Source: Lysobacterales bacterium (GTDB taxonomy: Bacteria; Pseudomonadota; Gammaproteobacteria; Xanthomonadales; UBA2363). Taken from it: a DNA stretch of 64,000 nt. A program made the position numbers and the translations under genes. The notes below the pieces were generated by a model that was not told where the DNA came from, made no database searches, and saw only the letters and a program-made list of their open reading frames with translations. Below, in pieces: positions 9,109 to 18,842 of this stretch. Where the stretch lies: assembly GCA_019634735.1 (NCBI GenBank), contig JAHCAT010000016.1, positions 35,522 to 99,521 of the forward strand, in the 5' to 3' direction. Within the stretch, counting starts at the first letter, position 1. Each line of letters opens with the position of its first letter.

Positions 9109-9975
9109 ATGACCGGCGGCGGCGACGGCAGCGAACGCCTGACACTGACCGTGCTGTTCAGCGGCATCGTCCATGCCGTGGTCCTGCTCGGCGTCGGTTT
9201 CACCGCGCCCAGGCCGCCGCCCGCGACGCCGACCCTGGACGTCATGCTGGTGGCCAGCTCCACGCAACAGGCGCCCGACCAGGCCGACTTCCTCGCGCAG
9301 GCCAACCAGGAGGGCGGCGGCACCCTCGAGGAAAAGGCCAGGCCCAGCGCCACCGCCAGCTCGCCGGTGAACGTCCCGGTGGAAGGCACCGCCGAGCTCG
9401 AGCGCCGGCAGAGCGCGCCGCGGGTCGCCGACCAGCGACCCGCGCCCGTGGTCGCGACGCGCGCCGTGCGCACCGAGCAAGCGCCGGCGACCCGGCCCAA
9501 CGAGCGCATCGACCTGCCGCTGCCCGAGGACGATGAGCTGCAGCGCCTGCGCCTGGAGCAGGCCCGCCTCGCCGCCGAGCGCGCCGAACTCGACCAGCGC
9601 TACGCGCGCCGGCCGCTGCGCCACTTCATCTCCGCCCAGACCCGCGCCGACCACTATGCCGCCTACATGCGCGCCTGGGTGGCCAGGGTCGAGCGGGTCG
9701 GCAACCTGAACTATCCGAGCGAGGCGCGCGAACAGCAGGTGCATGGCAACCTGATTCTCACCGTCGCGATCTGGCGGGACGGCAGCGTCGAGAGCATCGA
9801 GATCGTCCAGTCCAGCGGCCACCGCATCCTCGACGAGGCGGCCAGGCAGATCGTCCGCCTGTCCGCGCCCTTCAATCCGCTTCCGGACCATCCCAACCCG
9901 AACCGCCGCGCGGACATCCTGCACATCACCCGGACCTGGCAGTTCCTTCCCGGCGATGTGCTCAGGCACCGCTGA
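9109..9975 (+). CDS. tonB: TonB-family energy transducer
   Basis: Inner-membrane-anchored protein (288 aa) with one N-terminal membrane segment (about residues 13-31), a proline/glutamine-rich periplasmic spacer, a charged helical stretch (about 140-170) and a C-terminal TonB domain (about 195-285) containing YPSEAREQQVHGNLILTV. The orthologous position between gshB and yqgE in Pseudomonas is held by tonB3, which is linked to pilus function. I infer a similar role, but no ExbB/ExbD genes are in the window. Confidence 0.85.
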   Translation: MTGGGDGSERLTLTVLFSGIVHAVVLLGVGFTAPRPPPATPTLDVMLVASSTQQAPDQADFLAQANQEGGGTLEEKARPSATASSPVNVPVEGTAELERRQSAPRVADQRPAPVVATRAVRTEQAPATRPNERIDLPLPEDDELQRLRLEQARLAAERAELDQRYARRPLRHFISAQTRADHYAAYMRAWVARVERVGNLNYPSEAREQQVHGNLILTVAIWRDGSVESIEIVQSSGHRILDEAARQIVRLSAPFNPLPDHPNPNRRADILHITRTWQFLPGDVLRHR

Positions 9976-10103
9976 GCCGGTCCGACCCGGTCGGGAATGC
10001 GGGCGGCAGCCGCGGAAAACACTGCCTGCCCGGCCGCGCCGTCCGGATGCGCCGGGCCGCCACGCCGAGGGGCGGCCTGCCCCGCTGGTCGTACAATGAC
10101 GCC

Positions 10104-10670
10104 ATGTCGAATGGACCCTACCTGACCGGGCAGCTGCTGGTGGCGATGCCGGCCATGGCGGATGCCAGCTTCGAACGGGGTGTCACCTACCTGTGCCAGC
10201 ACGACGCCAACGGCGCGCTTGGCCTGGTGGTGAACCGGACCTCGGGGATGCGGCTGGGCGACATTCTCGACGAGCTGGGACTCAGGGATTACCCAGCCAG
10301 CACCGGCGACCGCCCTGTGCTGGCCGGCGGCCCGGTGCATCCAGAGCGCGGCTTCGTGCTGCATTGCAGCGGCGGGCGCGAATGGGATTCCAGCCTCGAA
10401 ATCGGCGACGGCCTGGTGCTGACCACCTCGCGCGACATCCTGGCGGCGGTCGCCGACGACAGCCTGGCAGGACCCTGGTTGTTCGCCCTGGGCTACGCCG
10501 GCTGGTCGGCCGGCCAGCTCGAGCAGGAACTGCTCGCCAACGCCTGGCTCACCGTGCCCTGCCGCAACGACCTCCTGTTCGAACTGCCCCTGGCAGAACG
10601 CTGGCAGGCCGCTGCGCGACAGCTCGGCGTCGACCCCGGCCGGCTGACCGGCTATGCCGGCCACGCCTGA
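10104..10670 (+). CDS. yqgE: UPF0301/YqgE family protein
   Basis: Conserved cytoplasmic protein of unknown function (188 aa, usual family length). Recognised from the N terminus YLTGQLLVAMPAMADASF, the segment GALGLVVNRTS, and GGPVHPERGFVLH. It lies directly upstream of ruvX, as in most gammaproteobacteria. ATG 10104 is chosen because conservation begins there. No ribosome site precedes it; a TACAAT hexamer ends only 6 bases before the ATG (see findings). Confidence 0.93.
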   Translation: MSNGPYLTGQLLVAMPAMADASFERGVTYLCQHDANGALGLVVNRTSGMRLGDILDELGLRDYPASTGDRPVLAGGPVHPERGFVLHCSGGREWDSSLEIGDGLVLTTSRDILAAVADDSLAGPWLFALGYAGWSAGQLEQELLANAWLTVPCRNDLLFELPLAERWQAAARQLGVDPGRLTGYAGHA

Positions 10671-10758
10671 GCCGCCCGGGCACCCTGGCCGGCACCCGGT
10701 GACCGGGGCGCCGTCGCAGGCCGCACGCGGCGGTACGCGCTCGGCCGATCCCTGAGCC

Positions 10759-11241
10759 ATGACTGCGCACGACATCCCCGAGACCGTGCTGGCCTTCGAT
10801 GTCGGCACCCGACGGATCGGCGTCGCGGTGGGCCAGCGTTTCACGGGCGATGGCCGGCGCCTGGCGGTGGTCGACAACCCCTCGCATGCACGCGCCCTGG
10901 ACCTGGTCGCGCCGTTGCTGAAGACCTGGCGTCCGCAGGCCCTGCTGGTCGGGCGGCCACTGACCCTGGACGGCGCCGAGCAGCCGGCCAGTGCGCTGGC
11001 GCGCGGCTTCGCCCGGGCGCTGCGCGCCCGCTTCGGCCTGCCGGTCCTGGAGGTCGACGAGCGCAACAGCTCGCAGGAGGCGGCCCGCCGCTTCGCGGTG
11101 GCGCGCAGCGAGGGCCGCCTGCGGCGTGGCGCCGCCGAACTGCTGGACGCCGACGCCGCGGCCGTCCTGATCCAACGTTTCTACGACGACCCAGGCGCCT
11201 GGCTGCCGGCCGCGCCGCCCCACCCGAACGAGTATCCATGA
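10759..11241 (+). CDS. ruvX: YqgF/RuvX, putative Holliday junction resolvase / pre-16S rRNA nuclease
   Basis: RNase H-fold nuclease (160 aa) implicated in 16S rRNA 5'-end maturation and possibly in junction resolution. The first catalytic Asp is in LAFDVGTRRIGVAVG (Asp14); the second motif is EVDERNSSQEA near residue 100; a late Asp lies in LLDADAAAVLIQ. Its stop overlaps the pyrB start by 4 bases (ATGA), implying translational coupling. In Pseudomonas pyrR sits between these two genes; here it is absent. Confidence 0.94.
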   Translation: MTAHDIPETVLAFDVGTRRIGVAVGQRFTGDGRRLAVVDNPSHARALDLVAPLLKTWRPQALLVGRPLTLDGAEQPASALARGFARALRARFGLPVLEVDERNSSQEAARRFAVARSEGRLRRGAAELLDADAAAVLIQRFYDDPGAWLPAAPPHPNEYP

Positions 11242-12188
11242 GCCCCACCGCTGCCCTGCGCCAACTGACCGACATCGACGACCTCGATCGCGCCACCGCC
11301 GTGGCCCTGCTCGACCGCGCGCAGGCGCTGCGCGAGGTCGCCGGCGGCCGCGCGCCGCCGCTCCGGTCCCTGGCAGACCGCACCGTGGTCAACCTGTTCT
11401 TCGAGAACTCCACGCGAACCCGCGTGTCGTTCGCCCTGGCCGCGCGCAGGCTGGGCGCCGAGGTCGTCGACTTCCACGCCCATACCTCGTCCGCCGCCAA
11501 GGGCGAGACGCTGCTGGACACCTGGCGCACTTTGCGCGCCATGGGCACGGACGCGTTCGTGGTGCGCCATGCCGACGATGACGCGGTGGCGTCGCTGGCC
11601 GCCGCGATCGGTTCGGCGGTTCCCCTGGTGAACGCCGGCAGCGGGAAACGGGCGCACCCGACCCAGGCCCTGCTCGACGCCCTGACCATCCGCCAGCGCC
11701 TGGGCGAGTGGTCGGCACTGACCGTGACCGTGGTCGGCGACATCCGGCATTCGCGGGTGGCCCGCTCCAACCTCAAGTTGCTTCGTCTGCTCGGAGTCCG
11801 CCGGCTGCGCGTCGCAGCCCCCGCCGCCCTGCATGCCGAGGACCTGGAAGACCCGGCGGTGGAACGCTACGAGACCCTTGCGCCGGCGCTGGAGGGCGCC
11901 GACGTGGTGATGGCGCTGCGCGTCCAGCGCGAGCGCATGACCGAGGGCGGCAGCCCGGACCCGGACAGCTTCCACGCCCAGTGGGGACTGACCGCGACGC
12001 GCCTGGCGCTGGCCGCGCCGCACGCCATCGTCATGCACCCCGGGCCGATCAACCGCGGTGTCGAGATCGCCTCGGACGTGGCGGATGGTCCGCAGTCCGT
12101 GATCCTGGCGCAGGTCGGCAACGGCGTCGCCGTGCGGATGGCGGTGCTTGAGACCTTGCTGGCCGGGGTGGGGACCAAAGATGCGTAG
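11238..12188 (+). CDS. pyrB: Aspartate carbamoyltransferase catalytic subunit
   Basis: Second step of pyrimidine synthesis: carbamoyl phosphate plus aspartate to carbamoyl aspartate. 316 aa. The carbamoyl-phosphate site FFENSTRTRVSF is at about residues 54-65, HPTQALLDALTI at about 139-150, and the aspartate-domain signature VVGDIRHSRVARSN near 165-178. No regulatory subunit (pyrI), pyrR or inactive dihydroorotase-like partner is adjacent; the active pyrC is at 39.6 kb. Translation is probably coupled to ruvX. Confidence 0.96.
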   Translation: MSPTAALRQLTDIDDLDRATAVALLDRAQALREVAGGRAPPLRSLADRTVVNLFFENSTRTRVSFALAARRLGAEVVDFHAHTSSAAKGETLLDTWRTLRAMGTDAFVVRHADDDAVASLAAAIGSAVPLVNAGSGKRAHPTQALLDALTIRQRLGEWSALTVTVVGDIRHSRVARSNLKLLRLLGVRRLRVAAPAALHAEDLEDPAVERYETLAPALEGADVVMALRVQRERMTEGGSPDPDSFHAQWGLTATRLALAAPHAIVMHPGPINRGVEIASDVADGPQSVILAQVGNGVAVRMAVLETLLAGVGTKDA

Positions 12189-12315
12189 CGGGGCCGACGG
12201 GATCGCGTCGTAGCGCAGGGATCGGCCACAGCAGCAGCGGCCTGGCTGGATTTCCGGGCTGACGCGCGGCGCACCCCGAGGCCGGCAGCCACGTGCGGCG
12301 GACGGCCCGCCGCCT

Positions 12316-12789
12316 TCATTCGGGCGGCAGCAGCTCCATGGCCATCACCAGCGCGTCCTCGCGTCCATGCTCGGCCGGGTAGTAGTTCGGCCTGCGACTG
12401 ACCAGGTGGAAGCCCAGGGCGTCGTACAGGGCCACCGCGCCGATGTTGCTGGGCCGCACCTCCAGGAACACCCGTTGCGCGCCCAGGGTCCGGGCATCAT
12501 CGAGCAACCGGGCCATCAGCACCCGCGCCAGGCCGGTACGGCGCTGGCCGGGATCGACGCAGACGTTGAGCACATGCGCCTCCCCGGCGGCTGCGGACAG
12601 CAGTCCGTAGGCGCACACCATGCCGGCGCGCTCGACAAGCCAGGCGCGGTAGCCGGCGCGCAGGCAGTCGGCGAAGATCCCCGGCGTCCAGGGGAAGGCA
12701 TAGGCGGCCAGTTCGATCGCCATCACCGCGTCGACGTCGCTTTCGGTCATGGCCCGGAGGACGGGCAGTGCGGACCGGGCGGCAACCAT
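12316..12789 (-). CDS. rimI: Ribosomal protein S18-alanine N-acetyltransferase
   Basis: GNAT acetyltransferase (157 aa) that acetylates the N terminus of ribosomal protein S18. The acetyl-CoA loop is QRRTGLARVLM (about residues 82-92). The catalytic region contains VRPSNIGAVALYDALGF, with Asn115 and Tyr122. It follows the holD-like gene by 5 bases; holD-rimI is also the E. coli order, which supports both calls. Confidence 0.93.
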   Translation of the reverse strand: MVAARSALPVLRAMTESDVDAVMAIELAAYAFPWTPGIFADCLRAGYRAWLVERAGMVCAYGLLSAAAGEAHVLNVCVDPGQRRTGLARVLMARLLDDARTLGAQRVFLEVRPSNIGAVALYDALGFHLVSRRPNYYPAEHGREDALVMAMELLPPE

Positions 12790-12794
12790 GTGCG

Positions 12795-13193
12795 TCAGGC
12801 CCTCGGAGCGGCAAATGCCTTCAGGGCGAGCCAGAGCGCGCGCTTGCCTTCGGCACTGGACCAGCGGGAAGGCGGGGGCAGGTCGACGACCCCCGGGTTG
12901 GGGGCGGGGACGAACTCGATGCCCGTGGCCGGCACCGACAGCCAGGCCAACACCTGCCGCCAGACCGCCGCCTCCACGCCGTCCGCTGGCGGTGCGTTCG
13001 CACCGGGCGCGTGAACCTGGAGCCCCGACAGCGTCCGCGCAGGCGACGGCGCGGTCGCCGGCACCGTACCGGCGAGGTCGGCGACCGGACCTGCGTGCCG
13101 CTGCGGCGCCGGGTCGCCAACCGCCACCCGGCTGCGCAGGCGCCAGCGCTCCAGGCCGAGCGCGGCCAGCGTCCGCGACCGGGGCAGGCTCAA
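12795..13193 (-). CDS. holD: HolD-like protein, candidate DNA polymerase III psi subunit
   Basis: Protein of 132 aa, close to E. coli psi (137 aa). The N-terminal segment RTLAALGLERWRLR resembles E. coli HolD (QLQQLGITQWSLRR, from memory), the part that binds chi. The C-terminal half has LWLALKAF-type helices after a proline-rich middle. The start is the TTG at 13193: it overlaps the pssA stop (TTGA), has GAGGAAG upstream, and no ATG lies in frame. The neighbour rimI is also holD's neighbour in E. coli. Psi is poorly conserved, so function is inferred from the N-terminal motif, size and position. Confidence 0.7.
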   Translation of the reverse strand: MSLPRSRTLAALGLERWRLRSRVAVGDPAPQRHAGPVADLAGTVPATAPSPARTLSGLQVHAPGANAPPADGVEAAVWRQVLAWLSVPATGIEFVPAPNPGVVDLPPPSRWSSAEGKRALWLALKAFAAPRA

Positions 13194-13966
13194 GGCGCTT
13201 CCTCGCCGCCCTCGGCGGGCGGCCTCAGCTGCTCGCGCCGGCTGCGACGGCTGCGACGCAGGTTCCAGACCGTGTAGATCGGCCCGGACGCCACGTAGAT
13301 GGCGACCAGGATGAACATGTGCCGCGGCAGGTCGATCGCCAGCAACACGAATACGCCCAGCAGCGCCAGCGCCCAGAGAAAGGGCACGCGGTCGTTGACC
13401 TTGAGCGTCTTGAAGCTGTAGTAGCGGAAGTTGCTGACCATGAGGACCGCCGCGGCAGTCATCACGCCCAGCGCCGGCCAGGCGACGTCGGCGCCGGACA
13501 GCTCGAACTCCCGGCAGGTCCACACGAAACTGACCACCAGTCCGGCCGCTGCCGGGCTGGCCAGCCCCTGGAAGAAGCGCTTGTCGGCAACGCCGACCTG
13601 GGTATTGAAGCGTGCCAGCCGGAGCGCGGCGCAGGCGGCGTACAGGAAGGCGGCGGCAAAGCCGGCCTTACCGGCGAAGTTGCCCCAGTCGCGCAGGGTC
13701 GACAGCGACCACGTGTACATCAGCAGGGCCGGCGCCAGCCCGAAGCTGACCAGGTCGGACAGCGAGTCGTACTGGGTGCCGAACTCGCTCTGGGTATTGG
13801 TCAGCCGGGCGATGCGGCCATCCAGGCCATCCAGCAGGCCAGCCACCAGCACCGCCACGGCGGCCTCCACCGGGCGTGCGTGGATGGCGGCCACGATGGC
13901 GTAGAAGCCGGCGAACAGGCCTCCGGTGGTGAACAGGTTGGGCAGCAGGTAGACGCCTCGACGCAT
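13190..13966 (-). CDS. pssA: CDP-diacylglycerol-serine O-phosphatidyltransferase
   Basis: Integral membrane enzyme (258 aa) making phosphatidylserine, the precursor of phosphatidylethanolamine. The CDP-alcohol phosphotransferase signature DG-x2-AR-x8-G-x3-D-x3-D is intact, running from DGRIAR to YDSLSD at about residues 60-82. Seven or so hydrophobic segments follow the basic N terminus MRRGVYLLPNLFT. ATG 13966 is chosen for that conserved start; AAGGAG lies about 12 bases upstream. First gene of a pssA-holD-rimI run. Confidence 0.95.
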   Translation of the reverse strand: MRRGVYLLPNLFTTGGLFAGFYAIVAAIHARPVEAAVAVLVAGLLDGLDGRIARLTNTQSEFGTQYDSLSDLVSFGLAPALLMYTWSLSTLRDWGNFAGKAGFAAAFLYAACAALRLARFNTQVGVADKRFFQGLASPAAAGLVVSFVWTCREFELSGADVAWPALGVMTAAAVLMVSNFRYYSFKTLKVNDRVPFLWALALLGVFVLLAIDLPRHMFILVAIYVASGPIYTVWNLRRSRRSRREQLRPPAEGGEEAP

Positions 13967-14111
13967 GCGCGGGCCATGCTCCTTCGCTCGGCACCCGGCC
14001 GGGCACCCTGGCCGACAGTGTAGCCGGGCGGCCGGGCGCCGGCCCCGCCCCCCCCCGGGTCCCGGCATTCATCGGCCAGTAGCCATCACCGGCCGCTTGC
14101 GCCATGCTAGG

Positions 14112-14129
14112 CCCCTGTTGCCACAGGGG
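14112..14129 (+). promoter_or_regulatory. Hairpin covering the ribosome binding site of the DUF4124 gene
   Basis: CCCCTGT (14112-14118), loop TGCC, ACAGGGG (14123-14129): a perfect 7-bp stem. Its 3' arm contains the AGGGG that would serve as Shine-Dalgarno sequence 9 bases before ATG 14139. Confidence 0.45.
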
Positions 14130-14138
14130 AATCTGGCC

Positions 14139-14555
14139 ATGCGCCGAATGCTGCTCGCTGCCGCCCTGCTCGCCGCCGCCCTGCCGGTCGGCGCCCAGCA
14201 GGTCTACAAATGGATCGACAAGGACGGCACCGTCCATTTCACCGACTCGCCGCCCGACGAGTCGGTCAATGCCGAGCGCCTGGTGCTGCGCGGTGCCACC
14301 CAGTCCACCCTGGTCGACATCCAGCCGCGTGGCATGACCCGCGAGGAAGTCGACCTGCTGTACACGCCGCAGCAACGCCAGGCGGCCTGCGAGCAGGCCC
14401 GTGCCAACCGCACGACCCTGCGCAACATGACCACGGTGATGCTGGACAAGGACGGCGACGGCGTGCCCGAAGAATTGACCGCGGAAGAAAAGGCCGCCGA
14501 GCTGGCACGTGCGGAAAGCCAGGTGAACCTGCTCTGCCGCGAAGGCGACGGCTGA
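14139..14555 (+). CDS. Secreted DUF4124-domain protein
   Basis: Small exported protein (138 aa). The signal peptide MRRMLLAAALLAAALPVGAQ (cleavage after about residue 19) is followed by the DUF4124 hallmark VYKWIDKDGTVHFTDSPP (about residues 22-39). The rest is charged and helical with two cysteines (about residues 87 and 133). DUF4124 proteins are common periplasmic proteins of unknown function in proteobacteria. It is convergent with ileS and has no operon partner. The start is set by the signal peptide. Confidence 0.9.
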   Translation: MRRMLLAAALLAAALPVGAQQVYKWIDKDGTVHFTDSPPDESVNAERLVLRGATQSTLVDIQPRGMTREEVDLLYTPQQRQAACEQARANRTTLRNMTTVMLDKDGDGVPEELTAEEKAAELARAESQVNLLCREGDG

Positions 14556-14771
14556 GTCCGACTTCCCCGGCGAGGACCTGGCGGCCGGCCTCTCGCGGCT
14601 GGCCCTGCCTCCCGGGCCGCAGGTAGCGCGCCGGTCTTCTCGACAACCCTGGCGCGCGCCCCTGCTCCGCACCCTGCTGCCGGAAGCAGCCGGCGGGAAG
14701 GCCGCCCAACCATCGTTGGCGGGCCTGCCGATCCTCCCGCGGCGGCCAGCAGTCCGCCGATGGGCCCGTCT

Positions 14772-17654
14772 TCAGAACCAGCGCCGGTCCTCGCCGGCGG
14801 CGCCGGTGCGGACTGCCTCGACATTGCCGACGCAGCGTCCGCACAGCTCGGGATGATCGGCGACGGCACCGACATCCGGCCGGTGGTGCCAGCAGCGAAT
14901 GCACTTGGCGTGCTCGCTGGCGCGCGCCGCGATCCGTGCCTGGCTGCCCGTGGCCAGCGCCAGGGCCTCGCTGCCGCCGGGAGCCTGGTCCAGCGGCTGC
15001 ACGTCCAGTGCCGACGTGATGAAGAAGAAGCGCAGCTCGTCCGCCACCGGCGCCAGGCGCTCGGCCAGGGACGGCTCGAGATAGAGGGTGACCTCGGCAT
15101 CCAGCGACGCTCCGATGGTGCCTGCGGCGCGCATCGTCTCCAGCACCCGGGCGGTACCGGCACGCAGTGCCAGGAGGGTGGCGAAGTCCACCTCCGCCAG
15201 CGGCGCGTCCGTGCCGAGCGCCGGCAGGTTCTGGTACCAGGTCGCGAACAGCGGCGAATCCGGGCGCTCGCCGGGCATCGCCTGCCAGGCCTCCTCGGCG
15301 CTGAAGCTGAGCACCGGCGCCAGCCAGCGCAGCATGGCCTCGGCGATGTGGTACATCGCGGTCTGCGCGCTGCGCCGGCCGCGGCTGCCGGCCGGCATCG
15401 TGTAGAGCCGGTCCTTGGTCATGTCCAGGTACAGCGCACCCAGCTCGTTGCTGCAGAACGACTGCACGCGCTGCACGACCTCCAGGAACTCGTAGCGTCC
15501 GTAGGCGGCGACCACCGCCTCCTGCACCCGGCGCGCCTGGTCCAGCGCCCAGCGGTCGAGCAGCAGCAGCTCGCCGTCCGGCAGCGCGTGCACGGCCGGG
15601 TCGAATCCATCCAGGTTGCCGAGCAGGAAGCGCAGGGTGTTGCGCATGCGCCGGTAGCCGTCGGCGACGCGCTTGAGGATCTCGTCGGACACCGACATCT
15701 CGTTGCGGTAGTCGGTGGAGGCCACCCACAGGCGCAGGATGTCGGCGCCCAGCGCCTTCATGACCTGCTGCGGCGCCACCACGTTACCGACCGACTTCGA
15801 CATCTTGCGGCCCTGGGCGTCGACCGCGAAGCCGTGGGTCAGCACCTGGTCGTACGGGGCGCGGCCGTGCAGGGCGACGCCGGTGAGCAGCGAGGACTGG
15901 AACCAGCCGCGGTGCTGGTCGGAGCCCTCCAGGTACAGGTCGGCGCGCGGCGGCGCGCCGTCGCCGCGGTCCAGCTCGCCGCGCTGGCCGAGCACGCAGT
16001 GGTGGCTGACGCCGGAATCGAACCAGACGTCGAGGATGTCGGTGACCTTCTCGTAACGGCCGGCCTCCTCGCCCAGCAGGCTCGCCGGGTCGAGGTCGTA
16101 CCAGGCGTCGACGCCCTCGCGCTCGACCAGGGCGGCGACCTGCCGCATCAGCTCGGCCGAGCGCGGGTGCGGTTCCTGGCTAGCGCGCTCGACGAACAGG
16201 GCGATCGGCACGCCCCAGGTGCGCTGCCGCGAGATGCACCAGTCCGGCCGGCCCTCGACCATCGCCCGGATCCGGCCCTCGCCCCAGGCCGGGAACCAGC
16301 CCTGCGCCCGGCCGATGCGCGCGATTTCGGCCAGAGCGTCGGCGCGCAGGCCGGCCTTGTCCATCGAGATGAACCACTGCGGCGTGGCGCGGAACGCCAC
16401 CGGCGTCTTGTGCCGCCAGCAGTGCGGGTAGCTGTGCTCGATCTGCGCATGCGCCAGCAGCACGCCGCGCTCGCGCAGGGCGTCGACGATGGCGTCGTTG
16501 GCCTTCCAGATGTGCTGGCCGGCGAACAGCGGGGTGTCCGGCAGGTAGGTGCCGTTGCCGGACACCGGGTTCAGCGTCTCCAGGCCGTACTGCTGGCCGA
16601 CCTGGAAATCCTCGACGCCATGGCCGGGTGCGGTGTGCACGGCGCCGGTGCCTTCCTCGGCGCTGACGTGGCCGCCCAGGATCACCGGGACCTGTCGGTC
16701 CAGGAACGGATGGCGCAGCTGCAGGCCCTCGAGCGCGGCGCCCGCACTGCGCCCCAGCACGTTTGGTTCGGCAATGCCGTAGCGGCCGGCCACCGCCTCC
16801 ACCAGGTCGGCGGCCAGCACCAGCAGCATGCGCCGGCCGTCGCGCCCGGCACCTTCTACAAGCGCATAGTCGAGGTCCGGTGCCAGCGTCACCGCCATGC
16901 TCGCCGGCAGCGTCCAGGGCGTCGTCGTCCAGATCGGCACGGCGACGATGTCGTCGGCACCGATGGCGACGCCGAACTTCGCCGCCAGCGCCTTCGGGTC
17001 CACCGCGTCGTAGGCGACGTCGATCGCCGGCGAGCGCTTGTCCATGTACTCGATCTCGGCCTCGGCCAGGGCCGAGCCGCAGTCGAAGCACCAGTGCACC
17101 GGCTTGAAGCCGCGCACCACGTGGCCGCGTTCGACGATACCGGCCAGGGCCCGCAGCATGTCGGCCTCGTAGCGGAAGTCCAGGGTCTGGTACGGTGCCT
17201 CCCAGGTGCCCAGCACGCCAAGCCGCTTGAAATCCTCGCGCTGGCGGTCGATCTGCTCGCGCGCATAGCGGCGGCACTCGGCGCGGAAGGCCTTCGCGTC
17301 CAGCTTCTGGCCGACCTTGCCGTGCTTCTTCTCGACCGCCACCTCGATCGGCAGGCCGTGGCAGTCCCAGCCCGGCACGTAGGGGGCGCGGAAACCGGCC
17401 AGCAGCCGCGACTTCACCGCCATGTCCTTGAGGATCTTGTTGACCGCGTGACCGATGTGGATGTCGCCGTTGGCGTAGGGCGGGCCGTCGTGCAGCACGT
17501 ACAGCGGCCGGTCGGCGGCGGCCTGCTGCAGGCGCCCGTACAGGTCGCTGCCATGCCAGTGCGCGAGCCGCTGCGGCTCCCGTGCCGGCAGGTCGCCGCG
17601 CATCGGGAAGGCCGTCGCCGGCAGGTTGATGGTGTCCTTGTAGTCCTGGCTCAT
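14772..17654 (-). CDS. ileS: Isoleucine-tRNA ligase
   Basis: Class I aminoacyl-tRNA synthetase of 960 aa. The N-terminal HIGH motif ([11 protein letters not shown]) is at about residue 66 and the KMSKS motif ([10 protein letters not shown]) near 617. The editing domain lies between them, and a C-terminal zinc knuckle CIRCWHH...CGRCVGN near 915-945 is typical of bacterial IleRS. ATG 17654 has AAGGAAA 4-5 bases upstream and begins the conserved [12 protein letters not shown]. It follows ribF, as in most gammaproteobacteria. lspA and ispH, usually next, are not here; a convergent DUF4124 gene comes instead. Confidence 0.98.
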   Translation of the reverse strand: MSQDYKDTINLPATAFPMRGDLPAREPQRLAHWHGSDLYGRLQQAAADRPLYVLHDGPPYANGDIHIGHAVNKILKDMAVKSRLLAGFRAPYVPGWDCHGLPIEVAVEKKHGKVGQKLDAKAFRAECRRYAREQIDRQREDFKRLGVLGTWEAPYQTLDFRYEADMLRALAGIVERGHVVRGFKPVHWCFDCGSALAEAEIEYMDKRSPAIDVAYDAVDPKALAAKFGVAIGADDIVAVPIWTTTPWTLPASMAVTLAPDLDYALVEGAGRDGRRMLLVLAADLVEAVAGRYGIAEPNVLGRSAGAALEGLQLRHPFLDRQVPVILGGHVSAEEGTGAVHTAPGHGVEDFQVGQQYGLETLNPVSGNGTYLPDTPLFAGQHIWKANDAIVDALRERGVLLAHAQIEHSYPHCWRHKTPVAFRATPQWFISMDKAGLRADALAEIARIGRAQGWFPAWGEGRIRAMVEGRPDWCISRQRTWGVPIALFVERASQEPHPRSAELMRQVAALVEREGVDAWYDLDPASLLGEEAGRYEKVTDILDVWFDSGVSHHCVLGQRGELDRGDGAPPRADLYLEGSDQHRGWFQSSLLTGVALHGRAPYDQVLTHGFAVDAQGRKMSKSVGNVVAPQQVMKALGADILRLWVASTDYRNEMSVSDEILKRVADGYRRMRNTLRFLLGNLDGFDPAVHALPDGELLLLDRWALDQARRVQEAVVAAYGRYEFLEVVQRVQSFCSNELGALYLDMTKDRLYTMPAGSRGRRSAQTAMYHIAEAMLRWLAPVLSFSAEEAWQAMPGERPDSPLFATWYQNLPALGTDAPLAEVDFATLLALRAGTARVLETMRAAGTIGASLDAEVTLYLEPSLAERLAPVADELRFFFITSALDVQPLDQAPGGSEALALATGSQARIAARASEHAKCIRCWHHRPDVGAVADHPELCGRCVGNVEAVRTGAAGEDRRWF

Positions 17655-17704
17655 CGCGTTTCCTTGCGGCCGCGCGCCCGCGCGCGCGGCATCCGATTCG
17701 GGGT

Positions 17705-18655
17705 TCATGCCGATGCCCGCAGTGCCGGCGCCGCCAGCACCGCCCGCGCCTGCCGGGCATCCTCGTGCATCTGCTCGACCATCGAGGGCAGATCGTCGAA
17801 GCGCCGCTCGCCGCGCAGGTGGGCGACGAATTCCACCGACAGCCGGCGCCCGTAGAGGTCGCCGTCGAAGTCGAACAGGTGCGCCTCCAGCACCGCCGGG
17901 CCGCCGCCGACGGTCGGCCGCGTGCCCAGGCTGGCCACCGCCGGCCAGCCGGCCAGGCCGGCGCCATGCACGCGCACCGCCAGGATGCCGGTCACCGCCG
18001 GCCGCCAGCGCACCGGGAGGTTGGCGGTCGGATAGCCCAGCTTGCGACCCAGCTGCCGGCCGCGCACGACCTTGCCGGCGATCGCGTACGGCCGCCCGAG
18101 CATCGCCGCGGCACCCTCGAAATCGCCGGCGGCGAGGGCGCCGCGAATGCGCGTCGCGCTGATCCGCTCGCCGTCCGCGCAGGCGCGCAGCGCCGCTTCC
18201 TCGACAGCGAAGCCGAGCGCCTCGCCGCGCGAGCGCAGCAGGCCGATGTCGCCGGCCCGACCCTGGCCGAACCGGAAACCGGGCCCGACCACGACAAGGC
18301 GCGCCGCCAGGGCACCGGCCAGCACCCGGTCGACGAAGGCCGTCGCCGGCATCGCCGCCAGGCGCGCGTCGAAGCGCAGCAGGCCGACCGCATCCATGCC
18401 CGCCGCCGCCATCAGCTCGAACCGGGTGCGCGCCGGGGTCAGCCGCGCCGGCGCCGCCTGCGGCGCGAAGAACTCGCGCGGCAGCGGTTCGAAGCTGAGC
18501 GCAACGGCCGCCAGGCCGCGTTCGTCGGCGACCGTGGCGGCGCGCGCCAGCAGGTGCCGGTGGCCCAGGTGCACGCCGTCGAAGGCGCCGATCGCCACCG
18601 CGCAGCCGCGCGGATCGGGCGGCTGGACCGGCAGCGAGCGGAACAGCCGCGTCAT
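17705..18655 (-). CDS. ribF: Bifunctional riboflavin kinase / FAD synthetase
   Basis: Converts riboflavin to FMN and FMN to FAD. 316 aa. The N-terminal FAD synthetase domain shows [16 protein letters not shown] and the RFGQGRAGD segment. The C-terminal kinase domain shows [11 protein letters not shown] and [16 protein letters not shown]. Start ATG 18655 (MTRLFRSL) is the family start; ATG 18661, two codons up, is possible. It lies 50 bases before ileS. Upstream, where murJ would be expected, there is an 8-kb run of unrelated genes. Confidence 0.96.
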   Translation of the reverse strand: MTRLFRSLPVQPPDPRGCAVAIGAFDGVHLGHRHLLARAATVADERGLAAVALSFEPLPREFFAPQAAPARLTPARTRFELMAAAGMDAVGLLRFDARLAAMPATAFVDRVLAGALAARLVVVGPGFRFGQGRAGDIGLLRSRGEALGFAVEEAALRACADGERISATRIRGALAAGDFEGAAAMLGRPYAIAGKVVRGRQLGRKLGYPTANLPVRWRPAVTGILAVRVHGAGLAGWPAVASLGTRPTVGGGPAVLEAHLFDFDGDLYGRRLSVEFVAHLRGERRFDDLPSMVEQMHEDARQARAVLAAPALRASA

Positions 18656-18842
18656 CGGCATGCCGCGGCCACGAGGGCGGCAACGGCCGGCCAGCCCGGT
18701 CCGCCGAGCGCCGCGCCGGCCCGGCGAGGGGCGACAGGAACCGGGCGGAACCCGTGAGAAACGGGGCCGTGGCAGGGCAGGCGGATCATCCGCACGAGTA
18801 TAGCCGACGGCCCCGTCACGCCCGGCCAGCCAGACTCCCGCA

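Noticed and set aside
9109..9975. tonB considered as part of an ExbBD iron-uptake operon
   Set aside because: No exbB, exbD or receptor gene is adjacent; the position next to gshB and yqgE fits the pilus-linked tonB3 arrangement instead.
14760..17855. Plus-strand frame of over 1000 codons opposite ileS
   Set aside because: Antisense shadow of ileS; the translation is rich in Arg/His/Gly/Gln and has no recognisable motif.
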